Shown here: positions 10,378 through 21,037 of the stretch, piece by piece
How positions within the stretch are numbered: the stretch's first letter is position 1
Layout: each line of letters opens with the position of its first letter
From: Sipunculus nudus
Lineage: Eukaryota > Annelida > Sipuncula > Golfingiida > Sipunculidae
Reading direction: 5' to 3'
DNA: 64,000 nucleotides
Assembly (NCBI GenBank): GCA_026874595.1
Contig: CM049317.1
Location: forward strand, 51,851,618 to 51,915,617
Notes under the pieces: model-generated
Told to the model about the DNA's origin: nothing
The model's input: only the letters and a program-made list of their open reading frames with translations
Databases searched by the model: none
Translations under genes and position numbers: made by a program

Positions 10378-10409
10378 TATATATATATATATATATATAT
10401 ATTTTTTTT
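10378..10409. repeat. (TA)n tract at transposon edge
   Basis: About 12 TA units are followed by a T run immediately outside the right end of the pogo-like element. A matching TA tract (9074-9093) borders its left end. Confidence 0.9.
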
Positions 10410-11604
10410 CTTAGTAAACAACCAGTTTTATTTGCTCAATACTCAATAGGATAGGGGGATGTTCTGGCCAAAATGTCTTCCCATGGGTGCAAAAAGGTGC
10501 ATCTGAAACATCTTAGCCTGAAAAGTCTCTGTACAAAAATTCGGGTCAACTGGCTGAATGATGGTTGTGTTGGAAAGACATGCACTTGGTGCCTTAAATT
10601 GATTAGCTGACCTTATCCATGTGTTTTCTAGCCTCTTTAATTTGACCTCCATCACTTGGACAAAAACATCAGAGTTTTAGTCTATGTAAAATGGCAGCCC
10701 CTGATTAGTTCCATGTGGAATAATTGGAAGGATTAACCAGTCAGGCTTTCGTAAGGGCAAAGTTATGCCTCACCAAAGTCCCGCAAGAACATCATCTCTA
10801 AGAGTTGGGAATGATCTGTGGAGAGTTTGGAACATGTCTCGTCTGATTTTAGAATGGATTAATACTTTTTTGCCACCACACCCAAAACCAGAAATTATAG
10901 TAGGATGATTGTCAGTAATTCTCCAGGGTGTACATAGTTACCGTTATGAAATATCTTGAATTATTTCTGTTTGCTGGTTGATATTTTTTTAACCATTTCT
11001 TCAACGGACACGCCAGCTGTACCAATCCATCATCTCAAGATATGGTACATATAACAATAATTTACTCATAATTTGAAACATATAAGGTATATTATATATA
11101 ATATTAAATATAAACTTATTTATTTAACATTGGCTGTACAAAGAGTTATTGTAACTAATCACAGCACTCCATGGCTCAGATGGTTGCATTCTGTAGTAGT
11201 GGTAGCAATTGGTTTTAAAATCATAATGATTGAAAAAAGACCCCAGACCGATGATTGATTATTAATTGTTTATTTTACATACTTTCTATAAATATTACTT
11301 TGAAATCTGCTGCATACTATTACCTTAAATATTGATCACAGTATTTACTCTGACATACATCAATATTCATAATGAAACCATCAGTCCACCCTCATCCAAG
11401 ATTGACTTGTTGTCAATCAACATTTATCAGGACTATTGTTGGCTGCGCAAGGTTCCCTTTTGATGCAGTTTGTTACTTTGTGTTTGTATATATCTTCCCG
11501 GATTAGATTCTTTGCATGTGCATACATAATTGTTTTTAATCGATTATGCAAAAATGCAATCAGTTTAATCGATTTTGAAAGAAAATGACCAATCATTGTA
11601 TTAA
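10410..11604. other. Mostly unique DNA with a short family-F relic
   Basis: No gene is seen. A segment at about 10855-10905 contains CCACACCCAAAACCAGAAATTAT-like text and resembles the family-F repeat copies at 16225, 37155 and 54090. The rest shows no recognisable structure. Confidence 0.45.
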
Positions 11605-11760
11605 TTGATCAATCTTAGGGGTGGAGGAAATCATGGGACCAAGAGAAAACCACCTTCAGTGGACTGCCAACTACAACCCACTCTCACAGCCACGCCAGGG
11701 ATCGAACACAGGTGGCGTGATCGAACCCGGGTCGCCAGCGGAGAGAGGCGAATTTTACCC
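11605..11760 (-). mobile_element. tRNA-derived SINE fragment
   Basis: Read on the minus strand, this has two Pol III box-B-like motifs (GGGTTCGATC at about 11719-11728 and GTGTTCGATCCC at about 11698-11709). Downstream is the block GGTGGTTTTCTCTTGGTCCC and TTTCCTCCACCCC. The same downstream block occurs at 30540-30580 after a box-B-like motif, so both belong to SINEs sharing a conserved central domain. No A-rich tail is evident. Short open frames on the plus strand through this region are spurious. Confidence 0.6.
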
Positions 11761-11779
11761 TTTGACTGTCCAGGCCACT

Positions 11780-13328
11780 TTTTATGCCCCCTCCACAAAG
11801 TGGCCGGGGCATATAGTTTTACCCATGTCTGTCATTCCGTCCTTCCGTCCTTCCGAAATCAAACAGTTGTACGGACTTTTTTTCCCAATGCCTGCAGATA
11901 TTGGCCTGATTTTTGGCGTGCGGGCAGATATAGACCAGTTACAGATCGAGTTCGCGTTTCGTCCCGGTTGACCTACTTTTGACCGTTTTACGGCTCCTAA
12001 ACTTAGAAAATTTCATGAAAAATAGAAATATTCATGACAGATACACATGTACGGACTTTTTTTCGCAATGCCTGCAGATATTGGCCTGATTTTTGGTGTG
12101 TGGGCAGATATAGACCATTTACAGATCGAGATCGCGTTTCGTCCTGGTTGACCTACTTTTGACCGTTTTACAGCTCCTGAACATAGAAACTTTCATGAAA
12201 AATATGAAATTTCATGACAAATACACATGTACGGACTTTTTTCGCAGTGCCTGCAGATATTGGCCCTGATTTTTGGTGTGTGGGCAGATATAGACCAGTT
12301 ACAGATTGAGTTCGCGTTTCGGCCCAGTTGACCTACTTTTGACCGTTTAATGGCTCCTAAACTTAGAAAATTTCATGAAAAATAGAAATATTCATGACAG
12401 ATACACATGTACAGACTTTTTTTCGCAATGCCTGCAGATATTGGCCTAATTTTTGGTGTGTGGGCAGATATAGACCAGTTACAGATCGAGTTAGCGTTTT
12501 GTCCCGGTCGACCTACTTTTGACCGTTTTACGGCTCCTGAACAGAAAATTTCATGAAAAATATGAAATTTCATGACAAATACACTTGTACAGACTTTTCT
12601 TCACAATACCTGCAGATATTGGCCTGATTTTTGGTGTGTGGGCAGATAATGACCAGTTACAGATCAAGTTCACGTTTTGTCCCAGTTGACCTATTTTTGA
12701 CCATTTGACGGTGCTCTAACATAGAAAATTTCATAAAAAGGTGCACATGTATGGACTTTTTTTCGCAGTGCCTGCAGATACAGGCCTGTTTTTTGGTGTG
12801 TAGGCAGATAATGACCAGTAACAGATCCAGTTCTTGTTTTGTCTCAGTTGACCTACTTTTGACCATTTGACTGCTCCTGAACATAGAAAGTTTCATGAAA
12901 AATATAAATTTTCATAACAAATGCATATGTACTGACTTTTTTTCCTCAATGCCTGCAGATCCCACCCTGATTTTTTTTGTATGGGCAGATAATGACAGTT
13001 ACAGATCGAGTTTGCGTTTCATCCCGGTTGACCTACTTTTGATTGTTTTACGGCTCCTTAACATCGAAAATTTCATGAAAGACAGAAATTTTTATGGAAA
13101 ATGCACATGTATGGACTTTAAGGACTTTTTTTCACAATGCCTGCATATACTGACATGATTTTTGGTGTGTTGCTTGATAATGACCTGTTACAGATCGAGT
13201 TTGCATTTTGCCCTTGTTGACTTCTTTTGACCATACAACACCTCCTGAACTTAAAAAATTTTCCAAATTTTACAAATGTTTCTAATTTGCCTAAGGCGGG
13301 GGCATTCGTGTCGTTCCGACACATCTAG
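11780..13328 (+). mobile_element. Family B rolling-circle element (HINE/pearl-like)
   Basis: The 5' end carries an imperfect hairpin (GCCCCCTCCAC...GTGGCCGGGGC, 11786-11810). The 3' end has the perfect hairpin GTGTCG-ttc-CGACAC (13308-13322), followed two bases later by CTAG (13325-13328) and T. A subterminal inverted repeat ATGCCCCC (11784-11791) and GGGGGCAT (13298-13305) links the two ends. The interior consists of eight tandem ~180-bp units. This is the architecture of non-autonomous Helitron/Helentron derivatives with satellite-like cores. No Rep/helicase is encoded. The exact 5' boundary is uncertain by a few bases. Confidence 0.82.
11866..13280 (+). repeat. Eight ~180-bp tandem core units of family B
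   Basis: TGCCTGCAGAT or a close variant starts at 11889, 12069, 12248, 12429, about 12607, 12769, 12950 and 13138. Periods are 178-188 bp, with one unit of about 162. Each unit contains GTTACAGATC and a TTGACCTACTTTTGACC block. Units become more divergent to the right. Several 60-80-codon minus-strand frames here are translations of the same repeat and not genes. Confidence 0.92.
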
Positions 13329-13329
13329 T

Positions 13330-14214
13330 CTTCTTTGTTCTTCTAAACAAAGATAACCAAACTTTCTGAAATAAAATAATTTCATAGCTGTATGTTTTAA
13401 ATTTTTTACCAACTGTCTTTACCCTTCAATTTTTTAATTTGGGGACATTGCATTCGGTCAGATTATCATATACATGTTCAACTTGTCAATACATGGCCAC
13501 TTGACAATACATGAACAATATTGGCTGTAATTTGTATGGCAGTGTACCCATGTTCCTGTGTATTATTTAAGTCCTAGCAGACACCAAGCCCTTGGCATTC
13601 AAGTAAACGAATACTGTCTGCATGATGTACCATAGACTTTTGAGGTCATGTGATATCTGAAGGAACATGAGCCATTGTTATGTCATGGACAGACTAAATG
13701 TGCTTTGGACAGAAATGGGAACACAATAACAATTTATGGAAGCTGCCTATCACCAGTATGCAGACTGGGACTATTTTCCTTTTTCTGCAGGTGGTTTATG
13801 GAAAGTGGAGCTTGAATTTATTATAAACATTGTGACCATGTGAAGAATGTGTTGAATAACTCACAATAATTTTCATATCGCAGCCAATAAAAATATACAT
13901 GTGCTTAAAGATATGCTTTTTGGTTCAAGGACTGTGTCTGATGTAGCGATGACATCGTTAATCCGTGACAGTCCTGCGCCTACCAGGTACCTGCTCATTG
14001 AGGCAGCGTGGTATGTTCTGACAGTATGTTCCTGGGCATTAAACCAGTAGAACATGCTGCAGGAAGCGCTGTGGGCCGGCTAAAGGAAGCTGATTCACAG
14101 TGATCCTGTCAGGGTTACAGCACAGCATGCAGCAGATCCACCACTCTGTGACTTGCTGCTGGATATATACTGTATTAAAGCTCTCACATCTGGCTCCTTC
14201 CCACAATTTTTACC

Positions 14215-14218
<4 letters not shown>
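13330..14218. other. Unique DNA, no gene seen
   Basis: No recognisable exon, RNA gene or repeat end. The segment 13870-14095 is less AT-rich than its surroundings but has only a short open frame of 60 codons with no family resemblance. Confidence 0.5.

Positions 14219-14277
<59 letters not shown>
14219..14277. repeat. (TA)n microsatellite
   Basis: About 29 uninterrupted TA units. It inflates a nearby short open frame into a Tyr-Ile run. Confidence 0.97.
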
Positions 14278-14279
<2 letters not shown>

Positions 14280-15964
14280 TGTCTCAATAATCAACATGAT
14301 GGCCCATCAAGTGTAAGTGATTTGGAGAAATAAATTAATGTAGATTAATCCTGTGTGCTTCTATTTACACTACATTGTGTAAGTTGTGTCAACTGCTTGA
14401 CCTGTTTTACTATTAAACTTTGACAGTTCTGGTGTAACTTTTTAATATAAAGATATGATCCTTTTGTTCTGTGCTATATGAAACTCTTTTGGATACTCTG
14501 GTACGTGAGCAATGGGACATTAGCAGTGACAGCCCATTTTGTTGACCTTCAAGATGATACATTTTTTCCAGCTGAGACAAATGTGGTGACTTTTAAATAC
14601 ACTATTTCAGACAGTCATGCTGATCTCAGAGTGGTAATAAACCGGCCACTGCTTATAAGTGTTATCCCTGGCTTGCCATATAGTTTCAAATACATAACTA
14701 CCATATATATATAATATATCTGGTGTAGTATTCTGATATTAAGTGATATATATTATAATAACAGGGTCTGCTGTTCCTGAATTTAGTCTGTGGCACTGTG
14801 AGCTAATGTTATTTTTCAAAACCCAATTTTAGATCCTGCCAGGGATGGCTCAGTTCATTGATCTGGTGCATAAGTTCCATAGAGACGTGGTTCATGTTCA
14901 GGGCCTCTCATCCTCAATGATAATGGATCAAATTTGTGCATGAAAATATTTGGTCCCTACCACCTATCATGCACATGGAGGCCATTGGAAGAGTAGCCAT
15001 GGAATTGAAATACAATTAGTTTTCCAGGGGGCGCTATTGTCTGCAGGTTGTATTAGTCACATCCTATGACTGTGAAGAGCTCATCAGTGAAGTCATTGGC
15101 CGTCAAGACAGATTTCCATAAGGGTTATTTATGACCAGACGAATACACAATCAGTCATTTAACAGTGGGAGTAATCTACTCTGCTACTGAGATGCCTGAC
15201 CTTTTCAGGTCTAAGTAAATAGTGGTTGTATGTACTGTGTTTCTGCCTCATTTAATACAGTACACAATTAACGTTGTATCAGACTAATGGAAGGTTTTAC
15301 TTACTTTGCTATTGTGTTTATTGTGTTTATTATTGTGTTTATTGTGACTTTTGTGAAGTTCCGAACACAGAAGTCTGGAACATCTCGATGAAAGACAGTT
15401 CAAAATACCTTTGGGAAACTATAATTCTGGGATACATTGATTAATATATATTGATACAGTATATATATTTAATTGAGTATGTTTAAATAAATATTTAAAG
15501 AACTTCTCCTCATTGCACTCTGCACATTTATTTTGATATCAGTGATATTCCTTGTAGCATTTATCTTCTATTTTGTGAGTATATTCTTGTGAATATTAAT
15601 TTTTTTTTTTACACAGACAGCTTTAACAAGGAGAGATTGCTTCCTGGTGACAAGTGCATGCTGTCCTGTTGAATAACTGTCAGATATAAGCCATGTGTAA
15701 AGTGGTATAATACTAACTAATATTTTGTCATGTCTTGAGTATTATTCAAAGTGATCTGTGGGATTCCGAAACTCCCATCTGGTTCCAAGCTCATTTTGGC
15801 ATTTGTCTCTTATAAATACCAGTGGTACACCCACAATTACGACATCCAACCTGTGATATCCATGTTTTAGTGTGTAGGCAAAATGGCAACCTCCATGAGC
15901 AATATAGAAAACTGGGAGAAATAAACCTGTCAGGGTTGAATAGGGGCTCGGGGATTCCACACAA
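14278..15964. other. Unique DNA, no gene seen
   Basis: No convincing exon or transposon. There is a small local repeat of TATTGTGTTTAT (about 15305-15345). Open frames are under 80 codons and unrecognised. Confidence 0.5.
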
Positions 15965-15974
15965 AGATGCTCTG

Positions 15975-16095
15975 AAGTATTAGTGGTTTAGGCGTTTGGC
16001 CTCTGAGCTGAAGGTCCTTTGTTCGAACCCCATCGAATCGGCATCGATGCCTCAATGGCATGATGGTGTAATCTCGTTGAACCTCAGAGATTCAC
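15975..16095 (+). mobile_element. tRNA-derived SINE
   Basis: TTAGTGGTTTAGGCGTTTGG (about 15981-16000) fits a Pol III box A of a tRNA-like head. TGTTCGAACCCC (about 16019-16030) fits box B, with spacing similar to a tRNA-Ser/Leu-type head. The sequence between includes GCCTCTGAGCTGAAGGTCC, typical of a tRNA anticodon arm and variable arm. It does not fold as a clean cloverleaf and is followed by unrelated sequence, so I call a SINE rather than a tRNA gene. Confidence 0.65.
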
Positions 16096-16224
16096 TCTAA
16101 TGTCTTATTATGACTTCTTGATTATTCCTAAATCCGTGCATATAAAACCTGAAACCCAGAAGGCTGAATAATAACATATCATTCTAATTGTATGGATACT
16201 TTCATCCTCCTTCAGTAGAAAGTA

Positions 16225-16425
16225 CCACCAAGAGGCCATGGACCTATCCTTAAAAAAGGAGAAAAAAAAGATACTCCAAGGACAGAGCCCAGGCGAGAAT
16301 CCATCCATGGAGAGATTCTGGTGGTTAGGAGACATACAGGTCTGTATCAACCAAAGTTTAGAGCAGAACAACGCTTATTTCAGCCACGTCCAAATCCTGA
16401 AATTATGGTTGGGTTTTAAGCACAA
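16225..16425 (+). repeat. Family F dispersed repeat (copy 1)
   Basis: The right half resembles 54130-54235 (shared CAAAGTTTAGAGCAGA and a CCAC-CCAAA-C motif). The left half, in reverse complement, resembles 37200-37300 (shared TTCTCGCCT and GCTGTCCTT). No termini or coding sequence are identified and the class is unknown. The copies are diverged, so this is an old family. Confidence 0.5.
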
Positions 16426-17927
16426 GCGACTTTGTATGATCATGGGCAGTTTAATAGACATGCAGCTCTAGTGTTCAACATTTTTCAACAGCATATATAA
16501 TAGAGCTTTTTGGGAGCATGGATCAAACAGTTATCAGATAGGGCATGTCTGCAGACTGTAATAGTTTACTGATACATTAAATCTACATATATAGTTTCTG
16601 CACTAGAGTCAGGGGGTCAGAGGAATAATTTGGTGAGGTACAGCTTGGGCCAGAGATCAGCCAGAAAGCAGAAGCAACCTAGTCAGGCCATGTGAATACT
16701 ATTGTACTCCTCTAAGTTCCAGTCATGCTGTCAGTTCTGAGTCCCAGTGCTGGGAGTCAAGTGTCAGCTCCTGGTCATGTTATTCATAAAGTAACCCTGG
16801 AAGCTGGCATCCAGCTCTGCTTGTGTACTGTGTACCTTTGGTGCAGCAGGGGTTATACCTGTAGCAGTTCATCCAGCTGCTTCATCAGCATCTTCACAGG
16901 GCTTAGATATACAGTACCCCTCCAGCTGATGCCAATATGCAGCCTGTGTTTTATTGAAGTGTTGGCCCTCCCAGTTCAAATGGTGATGTACTCAACTCTC
17001 AGTTTGTGAACTTTGATAGGCCCTCAGTGCTTACTACGGAGGGGCTGATTGTTTACTCTGTCAGGAGAATACAAACTGTCCAGTAAACAGGGCAGGCCTA
17101 ACCCTTACCTGTGATAGCAGATACAGTGTGATATCTGATTGATAAAGTATGACACACTGTTTAGTCCTCCCTTCAGGCTATCTGCATACAGAGATTTCAA
17201 GAAGACAAATGGTAGCATTTGACTTTAAAACTAAATTATCCCAAATACAATTGAATTAAAAGGTTTAGCCAAAACAAAAAAAAATGTGATTTGCTTTTAC
17301 AGGAAACTTCTCACACCTCTGAAATAAGCCAGTTCATGACATGGTTACAGGTCTTCATATAAACCATATCCATTTATAAAATACTTGATTTTCATTTATG
17401 AACTACGTATTTCTGTAGTCACCTGATGGGTTTACATCAGATGCTTGGTATACAGCTGTATGATTTATATTCATCTCAACATTTATTTGTTATATATATG
17501 TGTATTTCTTTTTATCTGTGTTTTCCGTATAGCAGAATTTAGTGCATTTGGAATGACTGTGTGCTATAATGTGCTATTTATCAATCTTTTTCTTATCTTT
17601 TTATATGAATAAGACAATACCGGTACACCAGGAATGAATATTAACAGTAGAGTGGTCATTTACAAGTAGTCATATATGATCAAATGGTTTCACTCTGTAA
17701 GGGAAAAATAATGTTTAAACTCAGCTTAGTTGTTTTTAAAATGTTTATCTAAAGTAAAGGGCAAGGACATGTCCTGCTGTTATGTACTTTAAACATCAAG
17801 TACTGGCTAATTATGAAGTCAACCAGGCCTTGGGGTCAATTTTGAACTGAATTGGAATTGAATTGGAATTAAAGGTAAAACCAAATGAATTGGAATTTCT
17901 TTTAAAATTATACTAATATATAAAAAA
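16426..17927. other. Unique DNA, no gene seen
   Basis: No recognisable genes. A 94-codon open frame at 16725-17009 is rich in Ser/Cys/Leu and resembles nothing I know. A short GAATTGGAATT repeat lies at 17850-17870. Confidence 0.5.
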
Positions 17928-18255
17928 CTGGTTTACTTTAGTCTAAAAGTGGTCCGCTTTGCGTCCACACTGTACTTCACTTTACAAATACCTTGACCAG
18001 TTTATACAACACAACTTGAGTTAGCTGTCCACATTTGGTTCGTAATCCAATTCATCCCTGCAATTTTCCCTCCCAAGCACAAGGCATGCTAGGGCAACAT
18101 CAAGGGTAGCGGTCAAGGCCGGTCGCTTAAACTGAACTCATTTGGACTATAAGTGAGTTTGCCTGTACGCACCAAAAACCGGTTGACTGAAGTCCGGACT
18201 AAAGTAAACTGGACTACTGTAGTGGGCCTTTCAAGCGGACTACAGTAAACCAAAC
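17928..18255. mobile_element. Probable MITE with imperfect TIRs
   Basis: The left end reads CTGGTTTACTTTAGTC and continues with GTGGTCCGCTTTG. The right end in reverse complement reads TTGGTTTACTGTAGTCCGCT, with another TTTACTTTAGTCCGGACT copy just inside. These form imperfect inverted repeats around a non-coding centre of about 200 bp. I could not define a target-site duplication, so the superfamily is open. Confidence 0.5.
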
Positions 18256-18814
18256 TGATGCGGATAAGTGGCCTAGTGCAGACAGAGTAAAACGATTCAC
18301 AATCCGGATTATTTGCTTATGCAGATACGGCCACTATATACATAGTACCGTACTTGGTAGGTGTGTTCCCAGTCCTAGCTAAGGATGGCATCAGCAGTTG
18401 TTCAGGGTTGTTCAGAGTTCCCAGGGTACGGTTTTAAGGAATGTTAAGTGTACTACACTTGAATTAAAGAGATTTTTGCTTCTCTCTTGTCAAGGTACAC
18501 AGCAATTCCTCACCCTATTACATCTAATGAGTGTCCTTATGCAGATTCTTCAGATAATCTACGTGAAAAAAGAGAAACCAAGGGGTGTTATATATTGTTG
18601 AGGTATAGGCAGTTAAGTGCACTGATATTGGGTAATCCTTCCAATACTCACTGATCTGATGAAAAGAAGGTAATAATATTGGATAGCTCTCCTCCTATGA
18701 ATGGAGTAGGACTTGTGAGTTCTTATTAATTCACAGAAGAGTTGGTATCACTAAGCCATGAAAAAAAAATGTGTTGAACTCTCCCATTACTATTCCAGAT
18801 CTTAGACCAGATGT
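18256..18814. other. Unique DNA, no gene seen
   Basis: No recognisable feature. One 67-codon open frame without family resemblance. Confidence 0.5.
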
Positions 18815-19155
18815 AATATGGTGTACCAACAGTTTGTCCGTTCGTTTATTGATAATGTCAACACAATAACTTACCAGGACTTTGATGGATTTTCAAACCT
18901 AAATATACCAAAATATGATACCTTGACTAAATTTGAATCCCAGCAAAATCCATGCATATTTAATAAGATTCAACCAGACTTTTGTGGTACTGTGATGACC
19001 TTCTAAATTCTGATAGATTTTCGTGATACTCATTAAAATATTTACCTATAGAGTTTCTCACCTGAATTAAATCCTTGGCAAAACCCAAACATCCTTAATA
19101 ACGTGTTAGGCACAAGACATAAGATTGATGTATCATGCACTCTTGCGGGTTCCTT
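18815..19155 (+). mobile_element. Family C rolling-circle-like fragment
   Basis: It begins near GTGTACCAACAGTTTGTCCG and matches the copies at 35424 and 35895 in the order TAACTTACCAGGACTTTGAT, CAGCAAAATCCATGCATA, and CTCATTAAAATATTTACC. The 5' hairpin (CCCGTC...GACGGG in the other copies) is missing. The right edge has GCACTCTTGCGGG, which looks like part of a terminal hairpin. It is non-coding and degraded; the 62-codon open frame inside is repeat-derived. Confidence 0.6.
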
Positions 19156-20565
19156 TTTTTGTTTTAATTTATACATTGTTTTTTTATAGCAGTTGATATA
19201 TTTATATCTAATTTATCACTTTAAACAATTGTTATCTGTAGTAGGTGGCAGTCATGAAGTACTGCACAAGAAGGTGCTTATATTAACTTGTATTTAAGAT
19301 TACTTAACTGCAGCAAGCTTGACTGTATCAAATGCTTTATAAAAGTAATGCAAATATTATTTACACAACTTGAACTATCTGTAGGTTGTGGTTCCACATA
19401 CTGAAAGTGAAAGTTGTTTCGTTGTAATATAAGACCCTTGAGCAAAGTTTGATATCAATCAGGCTCTACTTGTGTTTCTTAATAACTTATGAAATAGGAA
19501 CACATTCTACACATTTCAACTTGGAACCTAAGACTTATTGTGACTTTTCTGAAACCTTTGAGAAACATTGTTATGAATTCTTTCAGATATTTAATAGTAT
19601 CATAACTAGGTATTATAATAAGAATCATTATTATTAAGAGAGATAGAGAAAGAAAGACAGAGGGGGGAACAGGTGCAACATGAAAATGTAGGAGGGTCTG
19701 TTCCATATGCCAAAAAGATATATATTCCTGGAAAAAGTGACAGAAGAAGATGGGGCATGAGGAACTGGTATATCAGTATTACACCAGCATCTTATAATAA
19801 TACATCAAAGAGTACTACCAGTAGCTGATATCACATGTGAAATATGCTCTCATGTAACAGCATGCTTCAGCACACATCAGCTGTCTTGTGGTTACACATA
19901 CACAGACAACACACACTGCTAATTACTGATATGTACACAGGACCATATGTCACATGGGAATAAGCCTCACTGTCTCTGTGACTGCTGCAGTCTTGCAGGT
20001 TCACTATGATGAGGGCTGGTCCAGCCAGCTGACTCTAATCAAGCTGTATTTTGCTTGTAATACAACATGGTCAGCACATGTGATCAGCTGTCCTAATCAG
20101 ATAAAGAAACTAGGCTGGCTTGGACAAAGCAGGGGGCACTGTACCCAGCCTGGACCAGGAATGTTCAGACTGGTTCTTGGTATCACTTGTCTAGGTCATT
20201 TATGCCCCTCCGGATAGAAAGGAGTATGCTGCCATGTCAGAGATACAGGACAGACTATATAAAAGATGACTCTGAAAATTGAGATGGGGAAAATTTGGCA
20301 TTTTGGATGCCTCATCACTTAAAAGTATTGTTTCACTTCAATTAAACCAGATCATGGTTCACCCTTTTAATATCTTTATTTACCTTGTGAATTGTGACAC
20401 CACAACCCATGCATGTGTGAAAAAAGATACCGCAAGCACTGTTAAAACTCAGAATATTAGTGAATTTACATTCTTATTTGTTAAATTTCTTGGCATGGCA
20501 TGTGTTGTGTTATTGGGCCTCTTGGACCATTCATGGAGATTATATTTACAACATGGGGGTTCCCA
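19156..20565. other. Unique DNA, no gene seen
   Basis: Contains an AG-rich stretch near 19636-19665 and one half of a possible diverged duplication (20085-20195 versus 21250-21350). No coding region is recognised; the 139-codon frame at 20279-20698 runs into a transposon and has no known domain. Confidence 0.45.
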
Positions 20566-21032
20566 CAGTGTTCGAAATACTGGGTGCCTAGGTGCACAGA
20601 TGCACCAAAAAAAACATTTTGTGCACCCATTGTATCACTGCAAGTTGCACAGTGTGCACCTGAGGCTGGTAACTAGGACAGATATGCAGGATCGTTAGGC
20701 ACATGCACATCTGACAGTCCAGATATAATCAAACAGGGACAATTATAAACTAAAACATGAAGTCACACTAAACATTGTATGTAAATAGATCCAGTGATCA
20801 GAGCTTTTCTTTGAATTGATATTATTCAAGGTTCCATTTTGACCAGGTTTAAACCCTTAGTTTAAACTGCACTGAAATATGTGTGTGAAATATAATAGGG
20901 CCCTATAGCTGTAATAAGAATAACTGTAATGACATTAATGTATTTGTGCACCTTGAAATTACTTTGTGCACCCAGTTGTATAAGCTGTGGTGCACAGGTG
21001 CACCTTACCAAAAAAAAGTATTTTGTACACTG
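20566..21032. mobile_element. hAT-like MITE, 467 bp
   Basis: The left end is CAGTGTTCGAAATACTGGGT. The right end in reverse complement is CAGTGTACAAAATACTTTTT. Both subterminal regions carry many TGCACC/GGTGCA motifs. The flanks share TCCCA (20561-20565 and 21033-21037), which is shorter than the 8 bp expected of hAT. The CAGTG(T/G)TCGAAAT-type terminus is common among animal hAT elements. It is non-coding. The superfamily is probable but not proven because of the short duplication. Confidence 0.7.
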
Positions 21033-21037
21033 TCCCA

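Noticed and set aside
15975..16095. tRNA gene
   Set aside because: Boxes A and B are present but the stems do not pair into a clean cloverleaf and the sequence extends as a SINE body.
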